IMG/VR virus record: IMGVR_UViG_3300010158_003988
Coordinates: 1 to 25,509 of that record
Strand: one strand, 5' to 3'
From: a virus
DNA length: 25,509 nucleotides
A program made the translations under genes and the position numbers. The notes under the pieces are model-generated. The model did not search any database. It worked only from the letters and a program-made list of their open reading frames with translations, and was not told where the DNA came from. Within the stretch, counting starts at the first letter, position 1, and each line of letters opens with the position of its first letter. Shown piece by piece: positions 1 through 7,534 of this stretch.

Positions 1-126
1 ATCAAATATGTGACTGATCAAAGGTCTATTGTTGTAAGGAACTAGGCTTTTGTTTATGATGCGACTAAACGGACCCATGCGGCGCCCATATCCAGCGGCC
101 AATATTAATACTGTTAATGGTTTCAT
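1..126 (-). CDS. Sugar nucleotidyltransferase, N-terminal part (cut by window edge)
   Basis: An open frame of 42 codons runs from an ATG at 126 leftwards off the window. Its N-terminus carries the NTP-transferase signature LILAAGYGRRMGP followed by a lysine (INKSLVPY) and a typical RPLISHIFD stretch. This is the nucleotide-binding P-loop-like start of enzymes that make NDP-sugars from sugar 1-phosphates and NTP. The start overlaps the stop of the upstream cupin gene as ATGA, which suggests translational coupling. Pairing of a nucleotidyltransferase with a mannose-6-phosphate-isomerase-type cupin is common in sugar-nucleotide pathways, so a role in supplying an activated sugar is inferred. Which sugar and nucleotide it uses cannot be decided from 42 residues; it does not look specifically like RfbF. 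Confidence 0.8.
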   Translation of the reverse strand, partial: MKPLTVLILAAGYGRRMGPFSRIINKSLVPYNNRPLISHIFD

Positions 127-599
127 TTATTATGTTCTTGTTCTATACGACCGTGGGTTCTATTGGCATCGTCTTGCAGTCTAATTACATCATCCAGTTC
201 TGTGGTGCTGGCTTCAACGAAGCGTAACTGTGTTGTTGCCTTCATTCTGTGTACGGTACCGGGTTCCATAGTCATTACACTGCCAGGACCGTAGGTTATC
301 ACAGTTAAGTCATTGACAATGTCAGCAATTTCTTCAGCAGTGTAAGCACCAGCAACATAGCGTTCACAATCAAATGCATGACGATAGTACATCATTTCGC
401 CCGAACCTTCTAGTATGTAATTGGTTTCTGCCTTGAATTGATGTACCTGTAGGCTGGTTTTATAGCCAGGATTGAGAATGATTTCTTTGAGAGCATAGGT
501 GTGATTGCCACCAGTGGGTTGTAACCATTTTTCTTGGCCCCAGGGCTTGTTTACCACTTTGACCTTGTCAAGGTCTTGATGACAGACTCGATTTTCCAT
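123..599 (-). CDS. Cupin-fold sugar-phosphate isomerase-like protein
   Basis: This 158-residue protein is a single cupin domain of the type-II mannose-6-phosphate isomerase kind. The N-terminal KPWGQEKWL is typical of that family. Cupin motif 1 is seen at residues 53-62 (HQFKAETNYI, with H53 and E58 as likely metal ligands) and motif 2 around PGTVHRM (H117). Family members interconvert or epimerise sugar phosphates, often fused to or beside a GDP-mannose pyrophosphorylase. Here the next gene is a nucleotidyltransferase, reached through an ATGA overlap, which fits such a pair. The 44-bp gap upstream of its start (600-643) contains AATAAATA on the minus strand, only weakly like a phage late promoter. 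The exact substrate is unknown. Confidence 0.8.
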   Translation of the reverse strand: MENRVCHQDLDKVKVVNKPWGQEKWLQPTGGNHTYALKEIILNPGYKTSLQVHQFKAETNYILEGSGEMMYYRHAFDCERYVAGAYTAEEIADIVNDLTVITYGPGSVMTMEPGTVHRMKATTQLRFVEASTTELDDVIRLQDDANRTHGRIEQEHNK

Positions 600-643
600 A
601 TTTGATGTAGTATTTATTGGGCAGTCGAGACCCGGTAGATTTA

Positions 644-1126
644 TTAACTTTTACGTTTGAGATTCAAGTAACAGGGTTCAGCATTGCTGATGAACTCGGG
701 CCATATGTCAACAAGTTCTTCTCGAGTCTCGGGTTTGTATATTCGCACACGGGGTACAGAGGCCAACACAGCAGAATCGTCGTGTGCCCAATGACTGATG
801 CCATCGTGTTCGTAATCTTGATCTCTACCCGAGCCCACCAGTTTAACTGCTGTGCCTTCGTAGTTCATGTAGTTACGAATAAATTCAAATGGACGATACA
901 ATACAAAACTACTCATGGAGTAGCATACTGGAATCAACCCTTCTTGAGCCATGCCAATGGCAGCTCCCAGCATGAGTTGCTCGGCCGCACCTACGTTGTA
1001 ACTGTGTGTAGGGTGTGTGTTGCGAACCGTGTCCAGTATGCCGTAGCCTAGATCGGCTGTGATCAGTCTGACTTGAGAGTTACTGTTCATTTCTTCTAAC
1101 AACAATTTTGCAAATGTAAATCTCAT
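644..1126 (-). CDS. Split transketolase-like enzyme, pyrimidine-binding subunit (copy 2)
   Basis: This 160-residue protein matches the Pyr domain of transketolase/DXS-type thiamine-diphosphate enzymes. The conserved NVGAAEQ carries the glutamate (E49) expected to activate the cofactor's aminopyrimidine ring. LVGSGRDQDY and the ending YLNLKRKS are shared with the paralogue at 4083-4565, which is also 160 residues. It stops after the Pyr domain; the usual C-terminal transketolase domain is missing. It starts within the stop of the PP-domain gene (ATGA at 1123-1126), so the two would be made in equal amounts and would form an alpha/beta enzyme. In sugar clusters such pairs are thought to transfer two-carbon units to keto sugars; that role is inferred here. 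Confidence 0.88.
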   Translation of the reverse strand: MRFTFAKLLLEEMNSNSQVRLITADLGYGILDTVRNTHPTHSYNVGAAEQLMLGAAIGMAQEGLIPVCYSMSSFVLYRPFEFIRNYMNYEGTAVKLVGSGRDQDYEHDGISHWAHDDSAVLASVPRVRIYKPETREELVDIWPEFISNAEPCYLNLKRKS

Positions 1127-1734
1127 AGTAGACTCCGATATTCTTGTTCATTGAGTACGTGATAATGCGTTTTTAAACCTTGTATAAATCCAAAGTCAGT
1201 TGGTTCACTGAGTCTGATACGGATTCTTGGTAGGAATGCTTGTAAACGTGCAACCAATGGATCCACATCAATCATGTCATATGCACCCATGCCATTGATG
1301 TTGGCATATACTTGTAAATTATCCACAGGATAGTCGGCAATAAATCTTAAACTTTCCCAAATTGATCCTTCTGCGGCTTCTCCGTCGCTGATCATACACC
1401 AGACCTGTTTTTCTGGAGTGGCCAGGGCATGTCCAATGGCAATAGGCAAACCTGATCCCAAGCTGCCAGTGGAGCAATACAAGTGATTGTCTAAATCCCT
1501 ACTGGGGTGTATGCCGTGTTTGTGTAACATGGCAACTGGATCAACTCCGTATCGTTCTTCAAGTACGCAATACAGGGCAAGTCCTGCGTGACCATTACTG
1601 AGAATCACTACTTCATCCTCTTGTCTAGTGGCGTATATTTCTTCCAAGATTGGGGCGGCACTTAAACAACTGCTCAAATGGCTTTGTCGCTCTTGGTAAG
1701 TTATTTCTAATATTCTTCGTTGTAATTTATTCAT
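1123..1734 (-). CDS. Split transketolase-like enzyme, TPP-binding subunit (copy 2)
   Basis: This 203-residue protein is the PP (diphosphate/Mg2+-binding) domain of a transketolase. The TPP motif reads SDGEAAEGSIWE and continues to ANINGMG, i.e. the DG...N pattern, with serine in place of the usual first glycine. Also visible are an RQSHLSS segment near the N-terminus (where the family has GHxxxS), ILSNGHAGLALY, and STGSLGSGLPIAIGHALA. It is much shorter than a full transketolase N-terminal half (about 270 residues). The start overlaps the upstream SDR stop (ATGA at 1731-1734) and its stop overlaps the Pyr-subunit start. It is paralogous to the gene at 4562-5170 but well diverged, so the two pairs probably act on different substrates or were acquired separately. 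Confidence 0.88.
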   Translation of the reverse strand: MNKLQRRILEITYQERQSHLSSCLSAAPILEEIYATRQEDEVVILSNGHAGLALYCVLEERYGVDPVAMLHKHGIHPSRDLDNHLYCSTGSLGSGLPIAIGHALATPEKQVWCMISDGEAAEGSIWESLRFIADYPVDNLQVYANINGMGAYDMIDVDPLVARLQAFLPRIRIRLSEPTDFGFIQGLKTHYHVLNEQEYRSLL

Positions 1735-2549
1735 TGTAGTCTCTTGATTATATCTGCTATACCTGCGTCTAATGTATACTGTGTTTCAAATCCATACTTT
1801 TCTCTTGCATAAGCTGTGTCACATTGCCATACCAGTGTATCGTGTGCCCGCATAAACGAGTCTTTGAATGTAACCGGAGCCTGTCGTCCTGTTACTCTTT
1901 CCCATGCCGCCAACACTTGTGAATTGGTAGTTTGTACTCCCGAACCAAAGTTAACAAGTTCTCCTGGAGTCCAGTCATGTCCAATTAATATTTCAATGCC
2001 GCGAATGAAATCTTCAATGTAGATAAAGTCATGCACACCTTCAAAAATAGTCATTGGTTCATTTTTAAAAAATGCTCGGTACAGGGTGGGAAACAGTCTG
2101 CGTGGGCGTTCATAGGCACCATAGCCCGAATAGATACGTGCCACGCAGGTGTGTATACCAAACTGTCTAGCATATCCTTGACACAACAGCGTGGCAGCAC
2201 CTTTGGTAGCTTCGTACACATTCTGTGGATTGATTCTATCTGTTTCACAGGTGGCACGATCCACAGGACCGTACTCGGCACTGCTGCCAATGGTGATCAT
2301 TCTAGCCTCAGGATTGAGTCTTTGCCATTCCAGTATTTCGTACACTAGGCCAATATTGGATTGTTGCATTACATCGGCATTGTAAATCTCAGCCGCACAG
2401 TGCAATATTAACTCGGGCTGATATAAATTCAATGCCGCGGTCAAGGATATGGAGTTTCTACTCCATACCACAACTTCATCGGTCCGCTCAAAGTGTTCCT
2501 GAAAACTCTTGCCAATAAATCCCGAAGTGCCTGTAATTAATATTTTCAT
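1731..2549 (-). CDS. NAD(P)-dependent NDP-sugar epimerase/dehydratase/reductase (extended SDR)
   Basis: The start is placed at 2549, where the protein begins MKILITGTSGFIG, the Rossmann GxxGxxG motif; an in-frame extension to 2669 has no SDR features. The 272-residue product has the extended-SDR catalytic YxxxK as YEATK, with a preceding TIGSSAEYG active-site strand. It resembles the 4-ketoreductases and epimerases that finish deoxysugar pathways (RfbJ/GDP-4-keto-6-deoxymannose reductase-like). The ATGA overlap with the upstream glycosyltransferase (2546-2549) and with the downstream transketolase subunit places it firmly in the operon. Reduction or epimerisation of a 4-keto sugar made by the RfbH-like enzyme is a reasonable inference; the exact reaction is not visible. 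Confidence 0.87.
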   Translation of the reverse strand: MKILITGTSGFIGKSFQEHFERTDEVVVWSRNSISLTAALNLYQPELILHCAAEIYNADVMQQSNIGLVYEILEWQRLNPEARMITIGSSAEYGPVDRATCETDRINPQNVYEATKGAATLLCQGYARQFGIHTCVARIYSGYGAYERPRRLFPTLYRAFFKNEPMTIFEGVHDFIYIEDFIRGIEILIGHDWTPGELVNFGSGVQTTNSQVLAAWERVTGRQAPVTFKDSFMRAHDTLVWQCDTAYAREKYGFETQYTLDAGIADIIKRLQ

Positions 2550-3187
2550 CTTGTGATTTTCGTCAACATCTCTGTGGCCTGCTGTATGCGTACCGGCTTG
2601 TGTAATCCCGGCCAATGCACAATCCAATCGCCTGGTGTCCATTCCCCACTGAGACCAAATATATCCCAACGCACATCACAGTAGTCGTATGGTGCTTGTA
2701 CGTAGCTGTTCATGTATTTCTGTGGTACAATTTTAACTATGTCGGTGTAATCCTCGATACTGTCAATTATGACCTGTTGTTCTGCCCATTCGGCTTCAGC
2801 GTATTCACTTTCACGATTTAAAATCATTTGCAAATAGCCACGCCCTTGGGGTGAGTTGCGTACTAAAATATTTCCAGCATTTAGATTCAATCTGTCCACT
2901 GGCATGATAAAATGATAACCTTCATCAATCTTGTCATCAATGCTGACAGTTAAGTTAGTTATTGTAGCATCACATTCGGTAAACAACAACCAGTCAATGT
3001 CCGGATGTGTGTTTAACAAGTCCAACATGTAGTGAATTTTATTAAAGCCCATGATGGGACTGTAGCGTGAATCACGCAACACGTGAAATTGATAACCCCA
3101 ACGTTCACAATACTCACGCTTGGGTGCGTCAGTCAAGTCGGCTAGGTCTTGATAGTTTTCTAAGTTAATTGAAGCAACGGCATGCAT
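2546..3187 (-). CDS. GT34-like glycosyltransferase
   Basis: This 213-residue protein resembles galactosyl/mannosyltransferases of the GMA12/MNN10 type (GT34). Supporting segments are the N-terminal HAVASINLENYQDLADLT, FNKIHYMLDLL, the acidic strand end DWLLFTECDATI (ECD at 71-73, where family members carry the metal-binding motif), GNILVRNSPQG, EQQVIID and the C-terminal WIVHWPGL. These occur in the right order for the family. An AGGA Shine-Dalgarno lies 7 nt before the ATG. It lies 11 bp after the GT17 gene and overlaps the SDR start by ATGA. It probably adds one sugar of the glycan made by this operon; donor and acceptor are unknown. Confidence 0.7.
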   Translation of the reverse strand: MHAVASINLENYQDLADLTDAPKREYCERWGYQFHVLRDSRYSPIMGFNKIHYMLDLLNTHPDIDWLLFTECDATITNLTVSIDDKIDEGYHFIMPVDRLNLNAGNILVRNSPQGRGYLQMILNRESEYAEAEWAEQQVIIDSIEDYTDIVKIVPQKYMNSYVQAPYDYCDVRWDIFGLSGEWTPGDWIVHWPGLHKPVRIQQATEMLTKITR

Positions 3188-3198
3188 ATAAGGTCCTG

Positions 3199-4071
3199 TT
3201 ATTCGCTGAAGTAATTTTTAAATTGCTGGTAATTATCTAAAATGTATTGTGGTTGCATACCAGGTTCTGTTGGCACTGTTACTAAATGATAGTCAGCTAA
3301 AAATCTAGCCAGGGCTTCTTCTCTAGTGGTGTTGTCAAACTTTAATTTAGTGTGTTTTGGATCATGGTCACGACTGTGAGCCCATGCACGTTGTTTGGCT
3401 AGAATATCTTCGCCACCGTTTTGATCCATGAATGTAAAATGCCATCCAGCATTGTTGATCAAGTGTGTGCAAATGCGTTGATCACGCAGGGTGGCTGGCA
3501 AACGCTTTTTGTAAGTGGACAACTTTGATACCATGCCGGACGAGTCTGACTCTTCCCAACTTTTGTGCAACAAATTAAACTTGTACCCATAAGTCATGTA
3601 CTTGAACATGATAATAGGCATGTTGGCATGGTCAGTGACAGGTTCCAGTGCAGCACGAACTGTTTCAAAAGTAGCACCACGCAACAACTCGTCTGGACAG
3701 CTTACATACACTATGTCATCATCTGTGGCGCCGGCATCCATCAAGGCCTGTAGAATAAAATTACATTGGAAATGATCTCGGCCCCAGTCAGCACTGCTTT
3801 GTGCTGTACCACGATCCAAAGTTACAAACTCATCTACCAAGTGCGGATAATCTAAGTATGCTTGATCAAACGTGTCAAACTTTCTATATATAATTTTTTC
3901 AGCGTAGGGAGCAAATCGCTCATGATCAAAGTTGAATGACTTGGGCAATCCTGTGTGTGTTTCTCCGGCTTCCACAATGACAAATTTATCAACATGGTGC
4001 CAGTGTTCGTTAAATCTAATTTCCAATAGATCGTTTTCGATCCAGTAATGCATACAGTCATAAACTGCCAT
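3199..4071 (-). CDS. GT17-family glycosyltransferase
   Basis: The start is set at 4071 (MAVYDCMHYW); upstream in-frame codons to 4143 lie in the preceding gene's 3' end. The 290-residue product begins with the GT17 pattern: YDC, then ENDLLEIRFNEHWHHVDKFV, then IVEAGETHTG. Eukaryotic GT17 is the bisecting N-acetylglucosaminyltransferase; bacterial and phage homologues sit in surface-polysaccharide clusters. Further family-like parts are the ADWGRDHFQCN segment and DDIVYVSCPDELL. The gene lies 11 bp downstream of the first split-transketolase pair and 11 bp upstream of the GT34-like gene, so it very likely shares their transcript. Sugar specificity is not predictable. Confidence 0.8.
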   Translation of the reverse strand: MAVYDCMHYWIENDLLEIRFNEHWHHVDKFVIVEAGETHTGLPKSFNFDHERFAPYAEKIIYRKFDTFDQAYLDYPHLVDEFVTLDRGTAQSSADWGRDHFQCNFILQALMDAGATDDDIVYVSCPDELLRGATFETVRAALEPVTDHANMPIIMFKYMTYGYKFNLLHKSWEESDSSGMVSKLSTYKKRLPATLRDQRICTHLINNAGWHFTFMDQNGGEDILAKQRAWAHSRDHDPKHTKLKFDNTTREEALARFLADYHLVTVPTEPGMQPQYILDNYQQFKNYFSE

Positions 4072-4082
4072 AATTGTTTCCT

Positions 4083-4565
4083 TTAGCTGGCTTTTGACAA
4101 ATTCAAGTAACAAGGTTTGTCGTTGTATAAAAACTCTTCCCAAATTGCTTCCAGTTCGGCACTGTCTCGGGGCTTGTAAATTTTAATGTTTGGAAATACC
4201 TGTAGTGCTGCCTCGTCATCGATGGCCCAGTGACTGAATCCCAAGTGTCCGTAATCTCGATCTCTACCTGATCCCACCAGTTTAACAGGAGCCAGTTCGT
4301 GATTTAAATAGTTACGCAACCACTCATAGGGTCTAAAAATAATAAATGGTGTAATGCTGTAACAAATGGGAATGGCACCATTGTGTGTTAAGCCCACAGC
4401 AGTGCCTAATATCAGTTGTTCAGCGGCACCCATGTTGTAGGCACGATCGGGTGCAATTTCTCTTGAACGATTCAGTACACCAAATCCTACATCTCCGGCC
4501 AATAGATAAATTCTTTTGTCTTTTTCTATTGAGTCTGCTAGTAATTCTCCAAAACGTGGTCTCAT
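4083..4565 (-). CDS. Split transketolase-like enzyme, pyrimidine-binding subunit (copy 1)
   Basis: The start is at 4565 (MRPRFGELLADS), where ATGA overlaps the PP-domain gene's stop; a longer in-frame start at 4631 would lie inside that gene. The 160-residue product is a Pyr domain with NMGAAEQ (E49 as the probable cofactor-activating glutamate), LVGSGRDRDYGH, and the ending YLNLSKAS. It has the same length and layout as the paralogue at 644-1126 and likewise lacks the C-terminal transketolase domain. With its PP partner it would form a minimal two-subunit TPP enzyme. Position directly after an RfbH-like dehydrase suggests that it attaches a two-carbon unit to a 4-keto-3,6-dideoxy sugar; this is inference from context. 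Confidence 0.88.
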   Translation of the reverse strand: MRPRFGELLADSIEKDKRIYLLAGDVGFGVLNRSREIAPDRAYNMGAAEQLILGTAVGLTHNGAIPICYSITPFIIFRPYEWLRNYLNHELAPVKLVGSGRDRDYGHLGFSHWAIDDEAALQVFPNIKIYKPRDSAELEAIWEEFLYNDKPCYLNLSKAS

Positions 4566-5170
4566 AGTTGTGCGTAGTCCTCTGGTTTTAAAACATAGTA
4601 GTGTGTAAGTACACCTTGTGCAAACGGCCAATGGGGTGGTTCGGTTTCGCGGATGTTGATTCTTGGCAAAAATGCACGTAGTCTTGTAAAAATATATTCT
4701 TTGTCAATAAAATCGTAGGCAATCATGCCGTTGACATTGACGTAGACTTCTAGATTATCCAATTTGGCTTCATAGATAAATCTCAGTGCTTCCCAGATTG
4801 ATCCTTCGCCACACTCGCCGTCACTGATTAAACAATGCACACGACGATTTCTATTGGCCAGTGCATAGCCCACAGCAACAGTGAGTCCCATGCCCAAACT
4901 GCCGGTACTGCAAGGCAATCCTGATTCAACGTCTCTGTGTGGATGAAGTCCATGCTTTTCAAATAAATGTTCAGCATCTTGCCCTTCATACTTTTCTAAT
5001 ACCACATACCAAGCCAAGGCCGCATGTCCCGAACTTAGGATAAACGGTTCGTCTGGGCCTTTGTTTTGATAAATCTCTTCAATGATATTAACTGCATTTA
5101 AAGTTGAACTCAAATGTCCAATCTTATGCTGGTAACTAATATCAACTACTCTGCGTTCAACATCATTCAT
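4562..5170 (-). CDS. Split transketolase-like enzyme, TPP-binding subunit (copy 1)
   Basis: The start is set at 5170 (MNDVERRVVDISYQHKIGHL). The 202-residue product is a transketolase PP domain. It shows KIGHLSSTLNA (family GHxxxS region), ILSSGHAALAWY, CSTGSLGMGLTVAVGYALA, and the TPP motif SDGECGEGSIWE running to VNVNGMI (D117-G118, N147). As in copy 2, the first glycine of the TPP motif is serine. It begins 8 bp after the RfbH-like gene and its stop overlaps the Pyr-subunit start. In many bacterial surface-polysaccharide clusters an rfbH gene is followed by two such half-transketolases, so this order has cellular precedent; its presence in phage is the notable point. Confidence 0.88.
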   Translation of the reverse strand: MNDVERRVVDISYQHKIGHLSSTLNAVNIIEEIYQNKGPDEPFILSSGHAALAWYVVLEKYEGQDAEHLFEKHGLHPHRDVESGLPCSTGSLGMGLTVAVGYALANRNRRVHCLISDGECGEGSIWEALRFIYEAKLDNLEVYVNVNGMIAYDFIDKEYIFTRLRAFLPRINIRETEPPHWPFAQGVLTHYYVLKPEDYAQL

Positions 5171-5178
5171 AATATTCC

Positions 5179-6495
5179 TTATTTGTATAAACTCATAAAT
5201 CCATCCACCCGTTCGCCAATCCAAGCAATCTGCTCGGGAGTGATCACAGCACTGGCACCATGGAAATAACTGTGTGTCATGACATGTGTGGCCACTGGGA
5301 AATTGGTTTTAGCATCCATGGGATTCATTAAGTGACTGTAGGCCGGTTGCAACATGATGTTGCCGGCAAAGTATGGACGGGTTTGAATTAAATTTTCTTC
5401 CAAATAGTCTACAATTTCATTGCGAGTGAACGGTGCACCCTCACGTATGGTCAGCGGGAAAGCAAACCAACTGGGATCTGCACCTGCTTGGGCTCTTGGC
5501 AAATGGAAAAACTCTTCGTACTTTTCGTAAATGCGGAACAGTAACTGATAGTTGCGTTTTCTTAAAGAGTGAATCTCTGGCAACTTTTTAAGTTGTTGCA
5601 TACCCATGGCACACTGTACTTCGATGGGCTTTAGATTATATCCAATTTCATCATATACAAACTTGTGATCAAATATCTCATCTGGCAATGTGGGAATCCA
5701 GTTGTTGAATCGTTTGTTACAAGTTCCACATTTTAGTTTGTTGGCCACAGGACCCACACAATAACAACCACGACCCCATTCACGGAAACTGCGTAGGATA
5801 ATTTCAGTTTGTGGATCACTAGTAGCAACAAAGCCACCTTCGCCCATGGTCATGTGGTGTGCAGGATAAAAACTGCAACTTGCCATTAGGCCATAACTGC
5901 CCAGTGCTCTACCGTTGAAGGTACTGCCCAGTGCATCACAGCAATCTTCTAAAAATACCAAATTGTATTTCTTGACCAAGGTCATTACATCATCCATGTT
6001 GGGACAATTACCCAACACATGAGCAAATGTAAGAATTTTAATATCATGTTCGCGAATTAAATCTTCTGCTCGTGTCAAATCTAAATTCAGTGTGTCCAGT
6101 TCAATATCCAAGAACACTGGCTCAAATCCCATTTGCAATGTTGGATTCAGTGTAGTAGGGAATCCTGCGATGGGCATCAACACTTTGGTACCACGTGGAA
6201 AGTTATATCCACGCTTGCTGGTCAGTGCTGCCATCATCAGCAAGTTACTGCTACTTCCCGAGTTGGTCAAAATACCACCAGTTTTACCAAACTGCGCCGG
6301 GAATGTTCGTTCAAACTGCATGCCATTGTCGCCCATGACCAACCAGCCTTTGAGCAAACTTTCCACTGCGGCTGCATACTCATCACTGTCAAAGTGTGCG
6401 CCTGCATAGTGTACTAGATCTCGACCTGCTGTCCACGTTTGTGTGGCTTGTTTATTTTTAATATATTCGCGAACTAACTTTAATATTTCTTCCAT
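5179..6495 (-). CDS. rfbH: CDP-4-keto-6-deoxyglucose 3-dehydrase-like (E1/RfbH, PLP + [2Fe-2S])
   Basis: This 438-residue DegT-fold protein carries the E1 hallmark SFYPAHHMTMGEGG: the PLP lysine of ordinary aminotransferases is replaced by histidine (H213), so PLP is not covalently bound. It also has iron-sulfur cysteines C186, C244 and C246 (C-x57-C-x-C spacing as in E1), and then C256 and C259 in KCGTCNKRF. Known E1 has only seven residues before the last cysteine, so there is a small insertion here. E1 removes the 3-hydroxyl of CDP-4-keto-6-deoxyglucose on the way to 3,6-dideoxyhexoses and needs a reductase partner (E3), which is not in this window; nor are RfbF or RfbG. It lies 2 bp after an SDR gene and just before the split transketolase. 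Confidence 0.93.
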   Translation of the reverse strand: MEEILKLVREYIKNKQATQTWTAGRDLVHYAGAHFDSDEYAAAVESLLKGWLVMGDNGMQFERTFPAQFGKTGGILTNSGSSSNLLMMAALTSKRGYNFPRGTKVLMPIAGFPTTLNPTLQMGFEPVFLDIELDTLNLDLTRAEDLIREHDIKILTFAHVLGNCPNMDDVMTLVKKYNLVFLEDCCDALGSTFNGRALGSYGLMASCSFYPAHHMTMGEGGFVATSDPQTEIILRSFREWGRGCYCVGPVANKLKCGTCNKRFNNWIPTLPDEIFDHKFVYDEIGYNLKPIEVQCAMGMQQLKKLPEIHSLRKRNYQLLFRIYEKYEEFFHLPRAQAGADPSWFAFPLTIREGAPFTRNEIVDYLEENLIQTRPYFAGNIMLQPAYSHLMNPMDAKTNFPVATHVMTHSYFHGASAVITPEQIAWIGERVDGFMSLYK

Positions 6496-6497
6496 TG

Positions 6498-7466
6498 TTA
6501 TCCTTGACTGATGCGTTTTTTGTACATTTCTACGTTGATGTAGTTGGGCTCACTCCAACCTGCTCGATCTGTTACTGACATCTTGGAGATCAATTCCTCA
6601 ACTGCATTGGGAATTGTAACATAATCCCACTGGCCAAACAAGCCTTGCATCACTCGATTGTCAACAAAATAACTTCTAGGATCCGGAACTCTGTTGTTGA
6701 TGATGGTTAGTTTTGGAATTCTAGGCAACAGTGTACTGCGTATTTCTGTGGCTAGGTCACCTATGCTGTAGTTTTTGGCACTGACATTGATCACTGTGGG
6801 TAAATCTTCATGCACTAAAACTTCGCCATACACACGAATCAAGTCGTCAATGTGGATCAAGGGTCTGCAGGCCTTTTTGTCATTGATATAAATGGTACTG
6901 TCCAATACACTGGTCTTGGTCATGGTGTTGACCACAAGGTCTGTACGCATGCGTGGCGCCCAACCAAACACTGTGGCTTGTCTTAGATTAATTACTTTGA
7001 ATCGACTGTTGCTCAAGTAGTTCAATCCGTGCTCGCTTTGTATCTTACTGATACCATAAGGGAAGTCCACCTGTGGAGTAATCATTTCATCGCTTACTGT
7101 GCGTCCATTACTGCCATACACACTACAACTGCTGGCAAATATAAATTTAGGCACACCTGCTTCACGGGCCAAGTATGCTGTTAGACTGGTTCCGCCCAAG
7201 TTTTCTATAAAATTATGACTGGGTTTGAAGTTGGCCATGGGGTCATTGCTGAGTCCGGCCAAATGAATCACAGCGTCAAACCCTGTATAGGTATCCACTG
7301 TGGCATCAAATATGTCCATTTTGGTCACGGTGACGTTTGGCCCGGCTTCAACATTGCATCCAAAATCAAAACGGTCCAACACTGTGATGGTGTGTCCTTG
7401 CGTGGCAAGATACGGTACAAGTTTACTGCCAATATAGCCCGCTCCACCTGTTACGAGTAGTTTCAT
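6498..7466 (-). CDS. NAD(P)-dependent NDP-sugar epimerase/dehydratase (extended SDR), first gene of the operon
   Basis: The protein of 322 residues opens MKLLVTGGAGYIGSKL, the GxxGxxG Rossmann motif, then shows VIHLAGLSNDP, IFASSCSVYG and the catalytic YGISK (YxxxK). RPLIHIDDLIR and INVSAKNYSIGDLA are typical of the C-terminal sugar-binding half of extended SDRs. Relatives act as epimerases, dehydratases or reductases on NDP-sugars, and homologues commonly neighbour rfbH in bacterial clusters. It is the first gene after a strong minus-strand promoter (7492-7520) and has an AGGA ribosome site about 8 nt before the ATG. The exact sugar step cannot be read from sequence alone. Confidence 0.9.
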   Translation of the reverse strand: MKLLVTGGAGYIGSKLVPYLATQGHTITVLDRFDFGCNVEAGPNVTVTKMDIFDATVDTYTGFDAVIHLAGLSNDPMANFKPSHNFIENLGGTSLTAYLAREAGVPKFIFASSCSVYGSNGRTVSDEMITPQVDFPYGISKIQSEHGLNYLSNSRFKVINLRQATVFGWAPRMRTDLVVNTMTKTSVLDSTIYINDKKACRPLIHIDDLIRVYGEVLVHEDLPTVINVSAKNYSIGDLATEIRSTLLPRIPKLTIINNRVPDPRSYFVDNRVMQGLFGQWDYVTIPNAVEELISKMSVTDRAGWSEPNYINVEMYKKRISQG

Positions 7467-7491
7467 TGAAAAATCCTGTAGTTATTGAAAT

Positions 7492-7520
7492 AGTATATTA
7501 TTTAACACAGTGTAAGTCAA
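7492..7520 (-). promoter_or_regulatory. Sigma-70 promoter for the leftward glycan operon
   Basis: Reading the minus strand, TTGACT (7520-7515) is followed after exactly 17 bp by TATACT (7497-7492). The -10 lies 26 bp before the ATG of the first SDR gene. It is back to back with the rightward promoter at 7535-7564, so the two glycan operons diverge from a shared 104-bp region. Confidence 0.8.
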
Positions 7521-7534
7521 CGGTTAAAAAATAT

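Noticed and set aside
617-1051. Rightward 144-codon frame opposite the transketolase gene
   Set aside because: It is antisense to a gene with clear family motifs, has no ribosome site and no recognisable protein features.
644-1734. Split transketolase as a frameshifted single gene (pseudogene)
   Set aside because: Both halves have complete domains, clean ATGA coupling and conserved cofactor residues, and the same split occurs in the second pair (4083-5170).
6092-6417. Two rightward frames opposite the RfbH-like gene
   Set aside because: Antisense shadows of a well-supported gene, with no start signals.
5179-6495. DegT-type sugar aminotransferase
   Set aside because: The PLP lysine is replaced by His in PAHHMTMGEGG and iron-sulfur cysteines are present, so a 3-dehydrase (E1) fits better than an aminotransferase.
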